64,000 nucleotides of DNA from CAYWRZ01 sp964460845 (GCA_964460845.1 CAYWRZ010000012.1:23810-87809), one strand, 5' to 3'; numbered from the stretch's first letter, positions 44,707-54,031 are shown. Made by a program: numbers and translations. The notes: generated from the letters alone by a model not told the origin.

Positions 44707-46983
44707 ATGAAATACAGGTACTTTATTGCAGTCTTTGTTCTTTTCTGTCAGGTAGGATTATTGCGCGCGCAATCTGATTTCCGCTTTACACGCTATCACG
44801 ATGTGCCCGTAATCGTAAGTGGCAACACGCTCGATATGGCCTGGGCGGGAGGAATCAATTACGCACAGTTTTCAAACATCGATCTTAACGACGACGGCAT
44901 ACAGGATCTTTTCCTCTTTGACCGCACCGGTAACAAGGTGCTGACCTTTGTACATCTTCCGGGTGTGAATACCCTGTTTCGGTATGCACCCGAATATGAA
45001 GCGGCCTTTCCGCCTATGCAAAACTGGGCGCTGTTGCGCGATTACAACTGCGACGGCAAGCCCGATATTTTTACCCATACTCCCGGTGGTATCCGGATCT
45101 ACCGCAATACTTCTTCGGGTGGCACGCTTTCTTTTCAGTTGGAAACCTCGATGCTGCGTTCGCAACAGTTTTCCAATTACGTCAATTTGTATGTGAGCTC
45201 GGTCGATATTCCCGGTTTGGCTGATGTCGATGGCGACGGTGATCTCGACGTGCTTACGTTCGGAATTTTCGGCACTTCGCTCGAATACCACCGTAATTAT
45301 TCGGTCGAAAACGGCTATGGTTGCGACAGTCTTCAGTTTGCAATGGTCAACCAGTGCTGGGGCTGCTTTTCGGAATCGGTTTCCTCGAACGACGTGACGC
45401 TGTTCGACACCTGTGCCAATTTCGGCATTCCCAATCCTGAGCTGCCCCGTCTTATTGAAGAAGCGACTCAAAAAGATTCACGTGCGCGCGAAGGCGATTT
45501 CGGTCAGCGGCACGTAGGCGCCTGTTCCTGTGTGTTGGATGTGGACGATGACGGGATGCCCGACCTGCTGATGGGAGGTATCTCCTTCTCCAATCAGGTG
45601 CTGGTCATCAACGGCGGCACCACACCCAATACAAATTCGTGCATGGACAGCTTAGACGCTTCTTTTCCTTCGTATGATATACCGGTCAACCTGAAAACTT
45701 TTCCATGCGCTTATCAGGTCGATGTGAATAATGACAATAAGCCCGACATAGTGCTTACCCCACAACAAACGGCTCAGGCCGAAAACGCCAAAGGGGTGTT
45801 GTATTACACCAACGTTTCGACCGATAACAGCCTGGTGCTCAATTTTACCAGCGGTAATTTGCTGCAAAATCAGATGATCGAGCGTGGAGAAGGAGCTTTC
45901 CCTGTATTGCATGACTACGACGGCGACGGATTGCCCGATCTTTTTGTGGCCAACTTCGGTTTTTTTCATGCCCTGTCAGATTCCTATAAATCGCGGCTGG
46001 CACTTTACCGGAATACCGGAACCCCCACCGATCCGAAATTTACCTGGGTAACAGATAATTTCGCCAACCTCGAGGTCGAGATCGCACTCAATAACCTGTA
46101 TCCGGCTTTTGGTGATCTCAACGACGACGGGGCACCCGATATGGTAGTGGGCAACGAATCGGGTACGCTCAGTTATTTCAGAAATACGGCTGCCGCAGGA
46201 ACCGCCGCCAATTACGTGCTGCAGCTTCCGGCTATGGTCGATGAAAATTCGGTATTGATCAGCGCCGGGCAGTATTCCGCTCCCCTGCTGGTCGATTTGA
46301 ACCGCGACGGATTGATAGACCTCGTGCTCGGAGGCCGCAACGGGCGCCTTACCTATTACGAAAATGTAGGTACGGCGAGCAGTTTTGTGTTCCGTAAAAT
46401 CACCGATTTTTTGGGGCAGGTCAATGTAAAAGAATGGTGGGACAATACCGGTTACAGTGTACCCGCTATTTTTGAGAAAGACGGCGAATACCAGCTTTTC
46501 GTCGGTTCCAAGTCGGGCTATATTCACCATTACAACGCCATTGAAGCCAATCTTTCGGGTACCTTTAACCGTGTAGATACGACCTTGATACGCACCCCCG
46601 AAGGCATACGCAGCACCTGTGCCGTATATGATCTCGACAACGACGGTTTCGTCGATATGATTACCGGGAATTACCGTGGCGGACTCACTTATTACAAAGG
46701 CGACCCCCAGGGTAGCTCTGCCGTGCGCGAATACAAGGGGGTAAGCCATTTCTCCCTCTTTCCTAACCCTTCTTCTTCGCTGATCCATATACGAAGCGCC
46801 CTGCCGGTAAACGATGCCATACTTACCGTTTACAACCTTACCGGGCAGCAAATGACCCGGCAGCTTATGCGCAGCAATACCGAATCGGTCGATATTTCCA
46901 ATTTCCCGGCGGGCATTTACCTGCTCGAAATTCGTTATGGTACCTCTTCCGAAACGCTCCGTTTTGTGCGAGCTGCACAATGA
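44707..46983 (+). CDS. Secreted FG-GAP/VCBS repeat protein with type IX sorting domain
   Basis: A 758-residue extracellular protein. The signal peptide is MKYRYFIAVFVLFCQVGLLRA. The body carries many integrin-alpha-like calcium-binding repeats with the pattern DxNxDGxxD, for example DLNDDGIQDLFLFDRTGN, DVDGDGDLDVLTFG, DVDDDGMPDLLMGG, DYDGDGLPDLFVANFG, DLNDDGAPDMVVGN, DLNRDGLIDLVLGGRNG and DLDNDGFVDMITGNYRG, which probably form a beta-propeller. The last 80 residues or so are a type A sorting domain (HFSLFPNPSSSLIHI, VYNLTGQQMTRQL, FPAGIYLLEIRYG). In this phylum that domain is recognised by type IX secretion and removed or anchored at the surface. The stop overlaps the next gene's start by ATGA. 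Confidence 0.9.
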   Translation: MKYRYFIAVFVLFCQVGLLRAQSDFRFTRYHDVPVIVSGNTLDMAWAGGINYAQFSNIDLNDDGIQDLFLFDRTGNKVLTFVHLPGVNTLFRYAPEYEAAFPPMQNWALLRDYNCDGKPDIFTHTPGGIRIYRNTSSGGTLSFQLETSMLRSQQFSNYVNLYVSSVDIPGLADVDGDGDLDVLTFGIFGTSLEYHRNYSVENGYGCDSLQFAMVNQCWGCFSESVSSNDVTLFDTCANFGIPNPELPRLIEEATQKDSRAREGDFGQRHVGACSCVLDVDDDGMPDLLMGGISFSNQVLVINGGTTPNTNSCMDSLDASFPSYDIPVNLKTFPCAYQVDVNNDNKPDIVLTPQQTAQAENAKGVLYYTNVSTDNSLVLNFTSGNLLQNQMIERGEGAFPVLHDYDGDGLPDLFVANFGFFHALSDSYKSRLALYRNTGTPTDPKFTWVTDNFANLEVEIALNNLYPAFGDLNDDGAPDMVVGNESGTLSYFRNTAAAGTAANYVLQLPAMVDENSVLISAGQYSAPLLVDLNRDGLIDLVLGGRNGRLTYYENVGTASSFVFRKITDFLGQVNVKEWWDNTGYSVPAIFEKDGEYQLFVGSKSGYIHHYNAIEANLSGTFNRVDTTLIRTPEGIRSTCAVYDLDNDGFVDMITGNYRGGLTYYKGDPQGSSAVREYKGVSHFSLFPNPSSSLIHIRSALPVNDAILTVYNLTGQQMTRQLMRSNTESVDISNFPAGIYLLEIRYGTSSETLRFVRAAQ

Positions 46984-47432
46984 GTAAAGCACCGTTGACA
47001 GCTCCCGAATCGGCCGTTCCCGAACTTATCGTGTTGTTCGACGGTGTGTGTAACCTCTGCAATGCCAGTGTACAACGGATTATTCGTAACGATCGGCGGA
47101 AGCGTTTTTATTTTGCGTCCTTACAATCTCCCTTCGGGCAGCAGATGCTCAAAAAATACGGGCTCGATCCGACAGCAGCCGACAGTCTTGTGTTTTTCTG
47201 TAAAGGCAAGCCGTATCAATACTCTTCGGCTGTGTTGCGTATCTGTGCTTACCTCGATTTTCCGTATCCGCTTTTGCAGATAGGCTGGGTAGTACCGCCA
47301 TTTCTCCGCAATGCCGTTTATCGGAATATAGCGAAGCACCGTTACCGCCGTTATGGTCGCAGCGAAAGCTGTATGCTTCCCGAACCTGCGCTTAAAAGTC
47401 GTTTTTTAGACGATAGTCTGCTTACTTTTTAG
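46980..47432 (+). CDS. DCC-family (DUF393) thiol-disulphide oxidoreductase-like protein
   Basis: A 150-residue cytosolic protein with the family motif VLFDGVCNLCNASVQRII; the CNLC pair is the DxxCxxC thioredoxin-like site that names the family. Other family features are FASLQSPFGQQML, LVFFCKGKPYQYSSAVLRIC and a C-terminal basic region. The substrate is unknown for most members. It overlaps the upstream gene by 4 bp, so translation is probably coupled, and its 3' end overlaps the convergent thioesterase gene by 11 bp. Confidence 0.88.
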   Translation: MSKAPLTAPESAVPELIVLFDGVCNLCNASVQRIIRNDRRKRFYFASLQSPFGQQMLKKYGLDPTAADSLVFFCKGKPYQYSSAVLRICAYLDFPYPLLQIGWVVPPFLRNAVYRNIAKHRYRRYGRSESCMLPEPALKSRFLDDSLLTF

Positions 47433-47841
47433 CCGCCTGATAAGGATACGCCGAGAATGTACCCGATCCTTTTGCGAGCACTTCGCCCTTTTGGTTTTTT
47501 ATCTCGCCTTCGGCAAACACTATCCGTTTTCCTTTACGGATTACACGGCCTGTACCGCTTAGCTGGTCGCCTAAGAGGGCGGGGAGCAGGTAAGAAATTT
47601 TGAATTCGAGCGTCGCCACCAGCTTTCCTTCGTCGGCTACCGACGAAAGTGCTGCTACGCCCATGATACCGTCCATAAGTCCTGCAAGCGCCCCTCCGTG
47701 GGCCGCTTCGACAGTGGCCAGTATTTCTTCCCTAACCGGCATACGGTATTCGATGAGCCCGGGTTCAATCACGGTAAACTCCATTTGCAGCAAACGACCG
47801 AAATGGTTCATCCGGCGATAGATTTCAAGAAGACTTTCCAT
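47422..47841 (-). CDS. Hotdog-fold thioesterase, PaaI type
   Basis: A 139-residue acyl-CoA thioesterase-like protein. The hotdog signature AAHGGALAGLMDGIMGVAAL lies near residues 47-66, followed by ATLEFKISYLLPALLGDQLS and GKRIVFAEGEIKNQKGEVLA. PaaI enzymes hydrolyse aromatic or short acyl-CoAs; the substrate here cannot be told. It overlaps the DCC gene tail to tail by 11 bp. A perfect -7 box lies 4 bp before its ATG. Confidence 0.88.
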   Translation of the reverse strand: MESLLEIYRRMNHFGRLLQMEFTVIEPGLIEYRMPVREEILATVEAAHGGALAGLMDGIMGVAALSSVADEGKLVATLEFKISYLLPALLGDQLSGTGRVIRKGKRIVFAEGEIKNQKGEVLAKGSGTFSAYPYQAAKK

Positions 47842-47845
47842 GTTT

Positions 47846-47853
47846 CAAAGGTA
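47846..47853 (-). promoter_or_regulatory. Promoter -7 box (TACCTTTG) 4 bp before the thioesterase start
   Basis: A perfect TAnnTTTG on the minus strand, separated from the ATG at 47841 by AAAC. It predicts a leaderless mRNA. Confidence 0.5.
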
Positions 47854-47881
47854 GATAATCCCTGTAATTGAAATGTTCGTG

Positions 47882-47889
47882 TACATTTG
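47882..47889 (+). promoter_or_regulatory. Promoter -7 box of the DUF6263-like lipoprotein gene (TACATTTG)
   Basis: A perfect TAnnTTTG, 27 bp before the ATG at 47917, divergent from the thioesterase promoter. The -33 element is not clear. Confidence 0.5.
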
Positions 47890-47916
47890 CATTAGAAAAC
47901 TCTAAAAAACCCTTTT

Positions 47917-48765
47917 ATGAAAAAGATTCTTTCTGCGGCGCTGGTATCGGCCGGTCTGCTATTTGCCTCCTGTAGCGGAGGTGGCTCCGGCGAAAAAGTA
48001 TTGCTTCGTCTTACTCCCGAAGCGGGTACCGCCCGCAAAATGACGGTGAGCATATCGATGGATATGAGCTCCATGATGGGAATGAAAACCGACATGGTCA
48101 CCGAAAGTGAGATCGAAATCAAGAGCGTGGCCGAAAACGGTGATTTCGAAATGGAATCGACGTATAGCCGCATCAAGATGGACATAAGCTCGTCGATGAT
48201 GAACATGAGCTACGATTCGGATAAGGATGCCGATTTGGATCCTTTCGATCCGATGGCCGAAGCTTACGAGAATTTCAACGCCATGCTGAACAAACCGCTG
48301 GTGTTTGTAATGAACAACCGCGGTAAGGTGGTAAAAGCTCCCGATTTGAACACACTGCTTACGGAAGAAGCGCAAAATGAAGCTGCGGCCCGCGGTCAGT
48401 CGGATCAGATGGGACAAATGCTCGACAATATGTTTGCCATTTTCCCCGAAGAAGAAGTGAAAGAAGGTGATAGCTGGGAGCGCGAAATGGATACCAAATC
48501 GGGCGAAATTCCGATGAGTGTAAAAGTGAAATATACCGTAGATAAAATTCAGGCCGATAAGGTAATCCTGAGTTGCGCGGGCGATATTTCAGGTTCGGGA
48601 AACACCCAGGGTATGTCGATGAAGCTGACCGGAACCATGAAAGGTACCATGGAGCTTGACCGCAAAACCGGCTGGACCGAAAAAGCCGAAATCACTCAGG
48701 AACTTGAGATGAATATGGGCATGAAGGTTAAAATGACCAACAAAATTCAGATTACTTCCAAGTAA
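47917..48765 (+). CDS. DUF6263-like lipoprotein
   Basis: A 282-residue predicted lipoprotein with signal peptide MKKILSAALVSAGLLFAS and lipidated C19, followed by a glycine and serine linker. The body is methionine-rich and beta-like (VSISMDMSSMMGMKTDMVTE, SYDSDKDADLDPFDP, DNMFAIFPEEEVKEGDSWER, GTMKGTMELDRKTGW), matching the DUF6263 style found in Bacteroidota. The function is unknown. It has its own promoter and terminator. Confidence 0.8.
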   Translation: MKKILSAALVSAGLLFASCSGGGSGEKVLLRLTPEAGTARKMTVSISMDMSSMMGMKTDMVTESEIEIKSVAENGDFEMESTYSRIKMDISSSMMNMSYDSDKDADLDPFDPMAEAYENFNAMLNKPLVFVMNNRGKVVKAPDLNTLLTEEAQNEAAARGQSDQMGQMLDNMFAIFPEEEVKEGDSWEREMDTKSGEIPMSVKVKYTVDKIQADKVILSCAGDISGSGNTQGMSMKLTGTMKGTMELDRKTGWTEKAEITQELEMNMGMKVKMTNKIQITSK

Positions 48766-48774
48766 TCCTTTCTC

Positions 48775-48807
48775 AATCCCCAGACGCTACGGTCTGGGGA
48801 TTTTTTT
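48775..48807 (+). terminator. Terminator after the DUF6263-like lipoprotein
   Basis: An 11-bp stem AATCCCCAGAC/GTCTGGGGATT with a 6-nt loop is followed by a T run. Confidence 0.9.
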
Positions 48808-48947
48808 AGCTATAAAAATGTCTAAACAATAATAGTTTGTACAGTTAAATCCGGATTTTTATGTGTCGCTGATATCGATTACTTTACAGTAACTTGTTAG
48901 AATATGACGAAGCATAAAATTTCGGCAGCCGCCCATAATCCGAATAG

Positions 48948-49502
48948 ATGATGAAGATTACACTGATTTCCGGAAGTCCGCGTAAGCAGAGTGTGACGGT
49001 ACGTGTGGCGCTTTTTTTAGAGCGCTATTTTACCGAAAAAGGCCATGACCTGTCTTTGATAGACCTGCGTGAGCTCGGTTTACCCTTTACAGAAGATCCC
49101 TGGCAGAAAGAAGAAGAGGTGCCTGAGACCCGAAAAGCGCTTTGGAAAAAAATGCACGATTCGGATGCAATGGTATTTGTGAGTCCGGAGTACAACGGCG
49201 GGTATTCGCCGGCCTTGAAGCTGCTTATTGATCATTTTCCCAAGCAAAGTTATGCCCGCAAAACCATCGGTATTGTAACGGCTTCTCCGGGTGCAATGGG
49301 CGGAATGCGAGCTGCTTTGCAGTTGCAGTTGTTGTCTTGTGCCTTGTGGGCGGCTCCTTGTCCGCACATGCTGATAGTGCCTGCAGTAGATAAAAAATTT
49401 GATGAAGAAGCCCGGCTTACCGACGAGGGTTTCGGGAAATCGATAGATCGTTTTGCCGAGGAATTTCTTTGGCAGGCCACCGCTTTACACAAAGCCCGTT
49501 AA
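48948..49502 (+). CDS. NADPH-dependent FMN reductase family protein
   Basis: A flavodoxin-like oxidoreductase of 184 residues that reduces FMN or quinones with NAD(P)H. The FMN phosphate loop is LISGSPRKQSVTVRV (residues 6-20), and the second FMN-binding motif is VFVSPEYNGGYSPALKLLID (about 76-95), followed by IGIVTASPGAMGGMRAALQL. A start one codon later is equally possible. It is convergent with folC (6 bp between stops). Confidence 0.9.
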   Translation: MMKITLISGSPRKQSVTVRVALFLERYFTEKGHDLSLIDLRELGLPFTEDPWQKEEEVPETRKALWKKMHDSDAMVFVSPEYNGGYSPALKLLIDHFPKQSYARKTIGIVTASPGAMGGMRAALQLQLLSCALWAAPCPHMLIVPAVDKKFDEEARLTDEGFGKSIDRFAEEFLWQATALHKAR

Positions 49503-49508
49503 GCGTTT

Positions 49509-50729
49509 TTACAGGGCTTCGGCTACTACGAAGGCGCTGCCTCCTATAAAAATGAGGTCTTCTTCGTTCGCCGCGCTTGTGGCGGCGTGCAGGGCTTTTT
49601 TTACGGTAGTGTAGGTGTTCCCTTTTAGTCCGATCGACATCGCCAGCTCACGAAGCTCTTCTACTGGTAGGGCACGGGGTATTTGAGCCTGTGTGAAGTA
49701 ATAATGCGCTTCGGGCGGCAGCAGACTGAGCATAGCTTTTACGTCTTTATCGTGTACGGTACCCAGTACGATATGCAGTTGCCGGTGCGGTGTTTGCGCA
49801 AGCTGTGCCACCACTTCGCGGATACCGGCTTCGTTATGCCCAATATCGCAGATAGTGAGCGGCCGGGTAAGTAGCGTCTCCCAGCGCCCCCTGAGTCCGG
49901 TGCGGGTTACCACCTGTGCGATACCTGCTTTTATGTGTTTTTCATGCAAAGACCAGCCTTTTTCCCGCAGGTGCTTTACGGTTTCGAGCACGGTACGAAT
50001 ATTACGAGGCTGGTAGTTTCCTTTCAGCTCGCTGGGGTACTGGTGGGGCAGGGGATTTTGCTGCGCAAAAAACAGAGGTGCCTTTTCTGCGGCGGCTTTT
50101 TCACGAAATACGATTTCCGTTTCGGGGCTATGCTCGCCGATTATGACGGGTATTCCGGGTTTGATGATGCCGGCTTTTTCGCGGGCGATTTGCGAAAGGG
50201 TGTTGCCCAAAAACTGTGTGTGGTCCAGACTTACATTGGTGATCACTGCCGCTTCCGGAACGATAACGTTGGTCGAGTCGAGTCGTCCGCCCATACCGGT
50301 TTCGATAATAGCGATGTCGGTTTTCTGATCACGAAAATAGCAGAAGGCCAACAATACGGTCATTTCAAAAAACGAAGGACGGATACGCTCAAAATCGGCT
50401 TTGTATTTTTCGACAAAGCGTACCACGTACTGTCGGCTTATTTCTTTGCCGTTTATTTTAATCCTTTCACGAAAATCTTTGAGGTGCGGAGAGGTGTAGA
50501 GTCCGGTTTTGTAGCCTGCTTCGGCAAATACAGACGCGAGGTAATGCGATACCGAACCTTTTCCGTTGGTGCCAGCAATGTGCACGGTGCGCAGTTGGCG
50601 CTGCGGATTGCCTGCCAGTTCGCAGAGCGCATACGTATTGCTTAGGTCGGCTTTATAGGCCGGCGCGCCGATGCGTTGAAAAGCGGGAAGCTGGTTATAG
50701 AGGTATTCCAGCGTTTGCCGGTAGGTCAT
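49509..50729 (-). CDS. folC: Folylpolyglutamate synthase / dihydrofolate synthase
   Basis: Adds glutamate to dihydropteroate and tetrahydrofolate. The 406-residue Mur-ligase-type enzyme has the ATP loop IAGTNGKGSVSHYLAS (P-loop residues 53-59), TSPHLKDFRERIKINGKEIS, and GMGGRLDSTNVIVPEAAVIT then NVSLDHTQFLGNTLSQIARE. The C-terminal domain has CDIGHNEAGIREVV. It starts directly after the tonB stop with no gap, as the last gene of the exbB-exbD-tonB-folC series. Confidence 0.95.
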   Translation of the reverse strand: MTYRQTLEYLYNQLPAFQRIGAPAYKADLSNTYALCELAGNPQRQLRTVHIAGTNGKGSVSHYLASVFAEAGYKTGLYTSPHLKDFRERIKINGKEISRQYVVRFVEKYKADFERIRPSFFEMTVLLAFCYFRDQKTDIAIIETGMGGRLDSTNVIVPEAAVITNVSLDHTQFLGNTLSQIAREKAGIIKPGIPVIIGEHSPETEIVFREKAAAEKAPLFFAQQNPLPHQYPSELKGNYQPRNIRTVLETVKHLREKGWSLHEKHIKAGIAQVVTRTGLRGRWETLLTRPLTICDIGHNEAGIREVVAQLAQTPHRQLHIVLGTVHDKDVKAMLSLLPPEAHYYFTQAQIPRALPVEELRELAMSIGLKGNTYTTVKKALHAATSAANEEDLIFIGGSAFVVAEAL

Positions 50730-51542
50730 TTATTCTACCTTGAATACGAATTCGTACAGCCCTTTCTGTTCGAGCGGTGCTTTGGTGTCGGCTTTCACGA
50801 TTTGTTTACCCAGTAGCACTTTTTCACATTCGCTGATCAGCTTGGGATCGTTGGTGGTAGAAAGCTGTTGTTCGACCTTTACGCGGCTCACTTTACCGTT
50901 TTGATCGACCCAAATGGAGAAGACGAGCTTACCGCGTTCGAGGCCGGGGTTATCGGGTTTGGGCCAATAGACTTGCGTGCGCCCCGACATATTGAGTCCG
51001 GGACCGCTGTACGGGCCTATGCCAGGGCCGTGTCCGCCGCCTTGTCCGCCACCGCTTCCTCCGTCGCCATTGCCCACACCGTCACCAAAGCCTGCGCCGA
51101 TTCCATCGCCTGCGCCCCCTTGCCCGGTACCGGTTTCGCCGTTGCCGCCCTGAAAGAGCGCATTGGGGTTAGGCCGCCGTTCCTGAGGAGTAGATGCGGT
51201 GGGTTGCGTGTTGGGGGTGCTGACAGGAGTATGTACCTGAGAATTGGGCTGTGTGTAAACCGGAGGATTGGGATTGCTTACTGCCGGAGAGGGAATGGCC
51301 GGTGTTTCGGCAGCCGTGGGCGGACCCGGTGCCGGGCTTCCCGAACCGCCGCCCGGAGTGCCTCCACCGCTGTTAAATTCGAGCAGAATGTATTCGGGAT
51401 ATTGAGGAATTTCGGTAGTCCATTTCACGACGTAAATGCCGCAGCCTATCAAGACGTGGATTAGCAGCGTGCTGATAATTACGAGGGTTCTGCGTTTTTT
51501 AGCCCGTTCTTCCTCTATGCTGATTTCTACCGAAACTCTCAT
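50730..51542 (-). CDS. tonB: Energy-transducer protein TonB
   Basis: Couples the inner-membrane proton gradient to outer-membrane receptors. The 270-residue protein has a short charged N-terminus, one membrane helix (about 19-38, LVIISTLLIHVLIGCGIYVV), a Pro/Thr-rich then Gly-rich linker (about 58-185, including a run of GDG and GGG motifs), and a C-terminal TonB-like domain (about 195-270, KLVFSIWVDQNGKVSRVKVE ending YEFVFKVE). exbD lies 2 bp upstream and exbB before it, forming a complete motor module. Confidence 0.88.
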   Translation of the reverse strand: MRVSVEISIEEERAKKRRTLVIISTLLIHVLIGCGIYVVKWTTEIPQYPEYILLEFNSGGGTPGGGSGSPAPGPPTAAETPAIPSPAVSNPNPPVYTQPNSQVHTPVSTPNTQPTASTPQERRPNPNALFQGGNGETGTGQGGAGDGIGAGFGDGVGNGDGGSGGGQGGGHGPGIGPYSGPGLNMSGRTQVYWPKPDNPGLERGKLVFSIWVDQNGKVSRVKVEQQLSTTNDPKLISECEKVLLGKQIVKADTKAPLEQKGLYEFVFKVE

Positions 51543-51544
51543 GG

Positions 51545-51940
51545 TTACTGGGATTTAGTGGCGAGTGCGATTTTCCAACTGTTGCGTTTGGCAATGTCGA
51601 GCACGCCTACAGTTACGCCGGTCGGAACAGCCTGATCTACGTGTAAAACGACAGTTTGTTCCACTCCTTCGCGAGAAAGTTCTTCGGCCAGCTTTTGTTC
51701 CAGTGTTTCGGGGCTAATGGGGGTGTTGCCAAGAAAATACTGCTCGTCGGAAGTAATGGTGACCGTTACCCGCGAGGGGTAGTCAGAAGTGCCCGATTGG
51801 GCAGAAGGCAGCTCGACCGGTAGCCCGGGGTTGATCAGCGTCGAAAGAATCACAAAAAAGATAAGCATCAGAAACACGAAGTCGGTCATGGCCGTCTTGC
51901 TGGTTTCGAACGATACTTTGTTATTGGATTTGATACTCAT
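51545..51940 (-). CDS. exbD: Biopolymer transport protein ExbD
   Basis: A 131-residue inner-membrane proton-channel partner of ExbB. One N-terminal membrane helix (about 17-35, MTDFVFLMLIFFVILSTLIN) contains the conserved aspartate (D18) needed for proton use. The periplasmic domain (VTVTITSDEQYFLGNTPISP, VVLHVDQAVPTGVTVGVLDI) is typical of the ExbD/TolR family. It lies between exbB and tonB. Confidence 0.93.
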   Translation of the reverse strand: MSIKSNNKVSFETSKTAMTDFVFLMLIFFVILSTLINPGLPVELPSAQSGTSDYPSRVTVTITSDEQYFLGNTPISPETLEQKLAEELSREGVEQTVVLHVDQAVPTGVTVGVLDIAKRNSWKIALATKSQ

Positions 51941-51949
51941 AACCGGAGC

Positions 51950-52654
51950 TTATTTGCCGGGCTCGTCGAGCAGATCGAGGAAGTCGATGGAGGTGGTCTC
52001 CATTTTCGAAATCACTTTCTGCACTTTTGCCACGAGGGTATTGTACATAATGTAAGAGATGATACCGATGACAAGACCGATAACCGTAGCTACCATGGCC
52101 ATCATGATACCGCCCGACAGTTGTTCGATTTGTACCTGTCCGCTTTGGCGCAGCTCGTTAAACGTACGGATCATACCCAGTACCGTTCCGAGGAAGGCCA
52201 TCATAGGCGCCACACCCGATATGGTAGCCAGCAGCGATATCCCTTTTTCGAGCTGGTAAATTTCGATTTTACCTACGTTTTCGATAGCGGTTTCGATGTC
52301 TTTCAGCGGCTTTCCGATTTTCGAGATTCCTTTTTCGACCATGCGCGCATAAGGGTTGTCGGTGCTTTGGCACAGGTGGCGGGCGCTGTCTATTTTTCCT
52401 TCGGAAATGTATTCCCGGATTTTGCGCATAAACAGTTGTTCGCCTTTGGTGGCTTTCTGAATCGCCATGTAGCGTTCGATAGAGATGTACACCATTACGA
52501 TAGACAGAATCGCCATCGGGATGATGATGAACCAGCCGGCGTCTTCGATCATTTCCCAAAGGGTAATTTCTTTTACGATAGGCGGCAGGCTCGATACCGG
52601 AGGATTGGTCACAATACCGGTGGCTTCTTGCAGAATCAGGGGGACGTACAACAT
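51950..52654 (-). CDS. exbB: MotA/TolQ/ExbB family proton channel protein ExbB
   Basis: A 234-residue inner-membrane protein forming the channel of the TonB motor. Three membrane helices: one near residues 38-58 (AGWFIIIPMAILSIVMVYIS) and two in the C-terminal half (GVAPMMAFLGTVLGMIRTFN and GGIMMAMVATVIGLVIGIIS). The family motif LLATISGVAPMMAFLGTVLG is intact. First gene of exbB-exbD-tonB-folC, 48 bp after the dehydrogenase gene. Confidence 0.94.
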   Translation of the reverse strand: MLYVPLILQEATGIVTNPPVSSLPPIVKEITLWEMIEDAGWFIIIPMAILSIVMVYISIERYMAIQKATKGEQLFMRKIREYISEGKIDSARHLCQSTDNPYARMVEKGISKIGKPLKDIETAIENVGKIEIYQLEKGISLLATISGVAPMMAFLGTVLGMIRTFNELRQSGQVQIEQLSGGIMMAMVATVIGLVIGIISYIMYNTLVAKVQKVISKMETTSIDFLDLLDEPGK

Positions 52655-52702
52655 AACGAAAATTTAAGTGGAATGAGCGGTCAGGTTTTTATTTAGCGGT
52701 TA

Positions 52703-53932
52703 TCAGTTCATGAGTTCGTGTAAGGCAATTTCGAAACCGGTGCGTGCAAGGTGTGTACCGGAATTATTTTTGGCGTGAATGCGTTCGAGGGCTTGTCCGA
52801 TAACCTTCGATACGTCTCCGAAAATCGCTTCATCGCTGACAGTGGCATTCGCCTGCATCAGGTAGGCAAACACCCTGGCCATGCCACAGTTGGCTACGAA
52901 ATCGGGAATTACGCTCACTTTTTCGTCGGCTTTTTCGCCGGTAGGGCCGAAGAAAATTTCGGGGTCGGCAAAGGGTACATTCGCTCCGCAGGCGATCACT
53001 TTCAGGCCGCGTACAATCATGCGGTTAAGCTGATCTTCGGTGACTAATCGTGAGGCCGCGCAGGGCAGGAAAATATCGGCTTCGATATCCCATACGCGCT
53101 GCAGCAGCTCGGCAGCAGGGATCATTTCGGGAGCTACGAGCTTGTTGCCGTCTTTCGCACGGAAAAGTTGTTTTATTTCTTCAAAAGAAAAGCCCTGTTC
53201 ACGGATAAGTCCGCCTTCGCGATCGATGATGGCTACCACCGAAGCGCCTTCTTGTGCCAGGTAATAGGCGGCCGCAGAACCTACGTTGCCCCATCCCTGT
53301 ACAATTACTTTTTTGCCTTTCAGGTCGCCTCCGTAGATGCGGTAATAATGCCTTACCGATTCGGCCACGCCATAGCCCGTAATCATATCGGCCACTACAT
53401 AGCGGCGTTCAGGATCGGGCGAAAAATGTACGTTGTCTAACACTTTAGATACGCCTCGCTGCAGGTGTGTAATGATGGTGGCTTTGTCGGCTTCCGAAGC
53501 GTGAAAATGACCGTTTACCACTCCCTCTTGCGGGTGCAGGATACCCAGATTATTGGTGATGGGTATTACATCGTGCACCTCGTCGATGTTGAGGTCGCCA
53601 CCGGTGCCGTAATAATTTTTAAGCAGAGGGGCTACGGCTTTGTACCAGCGTTGCAGCACCTCATTTTTGCGCGGGTCGTTAGGGTCGAAATTAATGCCCG
53701 ATTTGGCACCGCCTATGGCAGGGCCGGCTACGGTAAACTTCACTTCCATCGTTTTGGCGAGCGACTCTACTTCGCGCTTGTCCAATCCTTTACGCATACG
53801 AGTGCCTCCACCCGCCGCTCCTCCCCGCAGGGAATTGATCACTACCCAGCCTTCGGCTTCTGTTTCGCTGTCTTTCCACTCGAATACAATCTCGGGTCTT
53901 TTCGTTTCAAACGCTTTAAGTAACTCTCTCAT
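52703..53932 (-). CDS. Glu/Leu/Phe/Val dehydrogenase
   Basis: An NAD(P)-dependent amino-acid dehydrogenase of 409 residues that interconverts an amino acid and its 2-oxo acid plus ammonia. The N-terminal domain has GGAAGGGTRMRKG, KFTVAGPAIGGAKSGINFDP (catalytic lysine region) and TGGDLNIDEVHDVIP. The Rossmann domain has KVIVQGWGNVGSAAAYYLAQ and DIFLPCAASRLV, with VIACGANVPFADP. The length and the GPAIGGAKSGI motif fit the leucine-dehydrogenase-like branch as well as glutamate dehydrogenase, so substrate specificity is open. It lies between anmK and exbB, all leftward. Confidence 0.9.
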   Translation of the reverse strand: MRELLKAFETKRPEIVFEWKDSETEAEGWVVINSLRGGAAGGGTRMRKGLDKREVESLAKTMEVKFTVAGPAIGGAKSGINFDPNDPRKNEVLQRWYKAVAPLLKNYYGTGGDLNIDEVHDVIPITNNLGILHPQEGVVNGHFHASEADKATIITHLQRGVSKVLDNVHFSPDPERRYVVADMITGYGVAESVRHYYRIYGGDLKGKKVIVQGWGNVGSAAAYYLAQEGASVVAIIDREGGLIREQGFSFEEIKQLFRAKDGNKLVAPEMIPAAELLQRVWDIEADIFLPCAASRLVTEDQLNRMIVRGLKVIACGANVPFADPEIFFGPTGEKADEKVSVIPDFVANCGMARVFAYLMQANATVSDEAIFGDVSKVIGQALERIHAKNNSGTHLARTGFEIALHELMN

Positions 53933-53964
53933 TTCGATGTTAAAAAACGGGATTATCTATCTAA

Positions 53965-53972
53965 CAAAGGTA
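53965..53972 (-). promoter_or_regulatory. Promoter -7 box of the dehydrogenase gene (TACCTTTG)
   Basis: A perfect TAnnTTTG on the minus strand, 32 bp before the ATG at 53932. The -33 element is not clear. Confidence 0.5.
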
Positions 53973-54031
53973 AAAAGGGCGGGATAGCGCGCTGCCTCCG
54001 AAAATAAAAGTTTTGCAAGCGCTGCTGTTAA

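Noticed and set aside
48896..48947. An upstream extension or promoter for the flavin reductase
   Set aside because: The TAGTTTG sequence near 48833 is one base short of the -7 consensus and no good -33 element is present.
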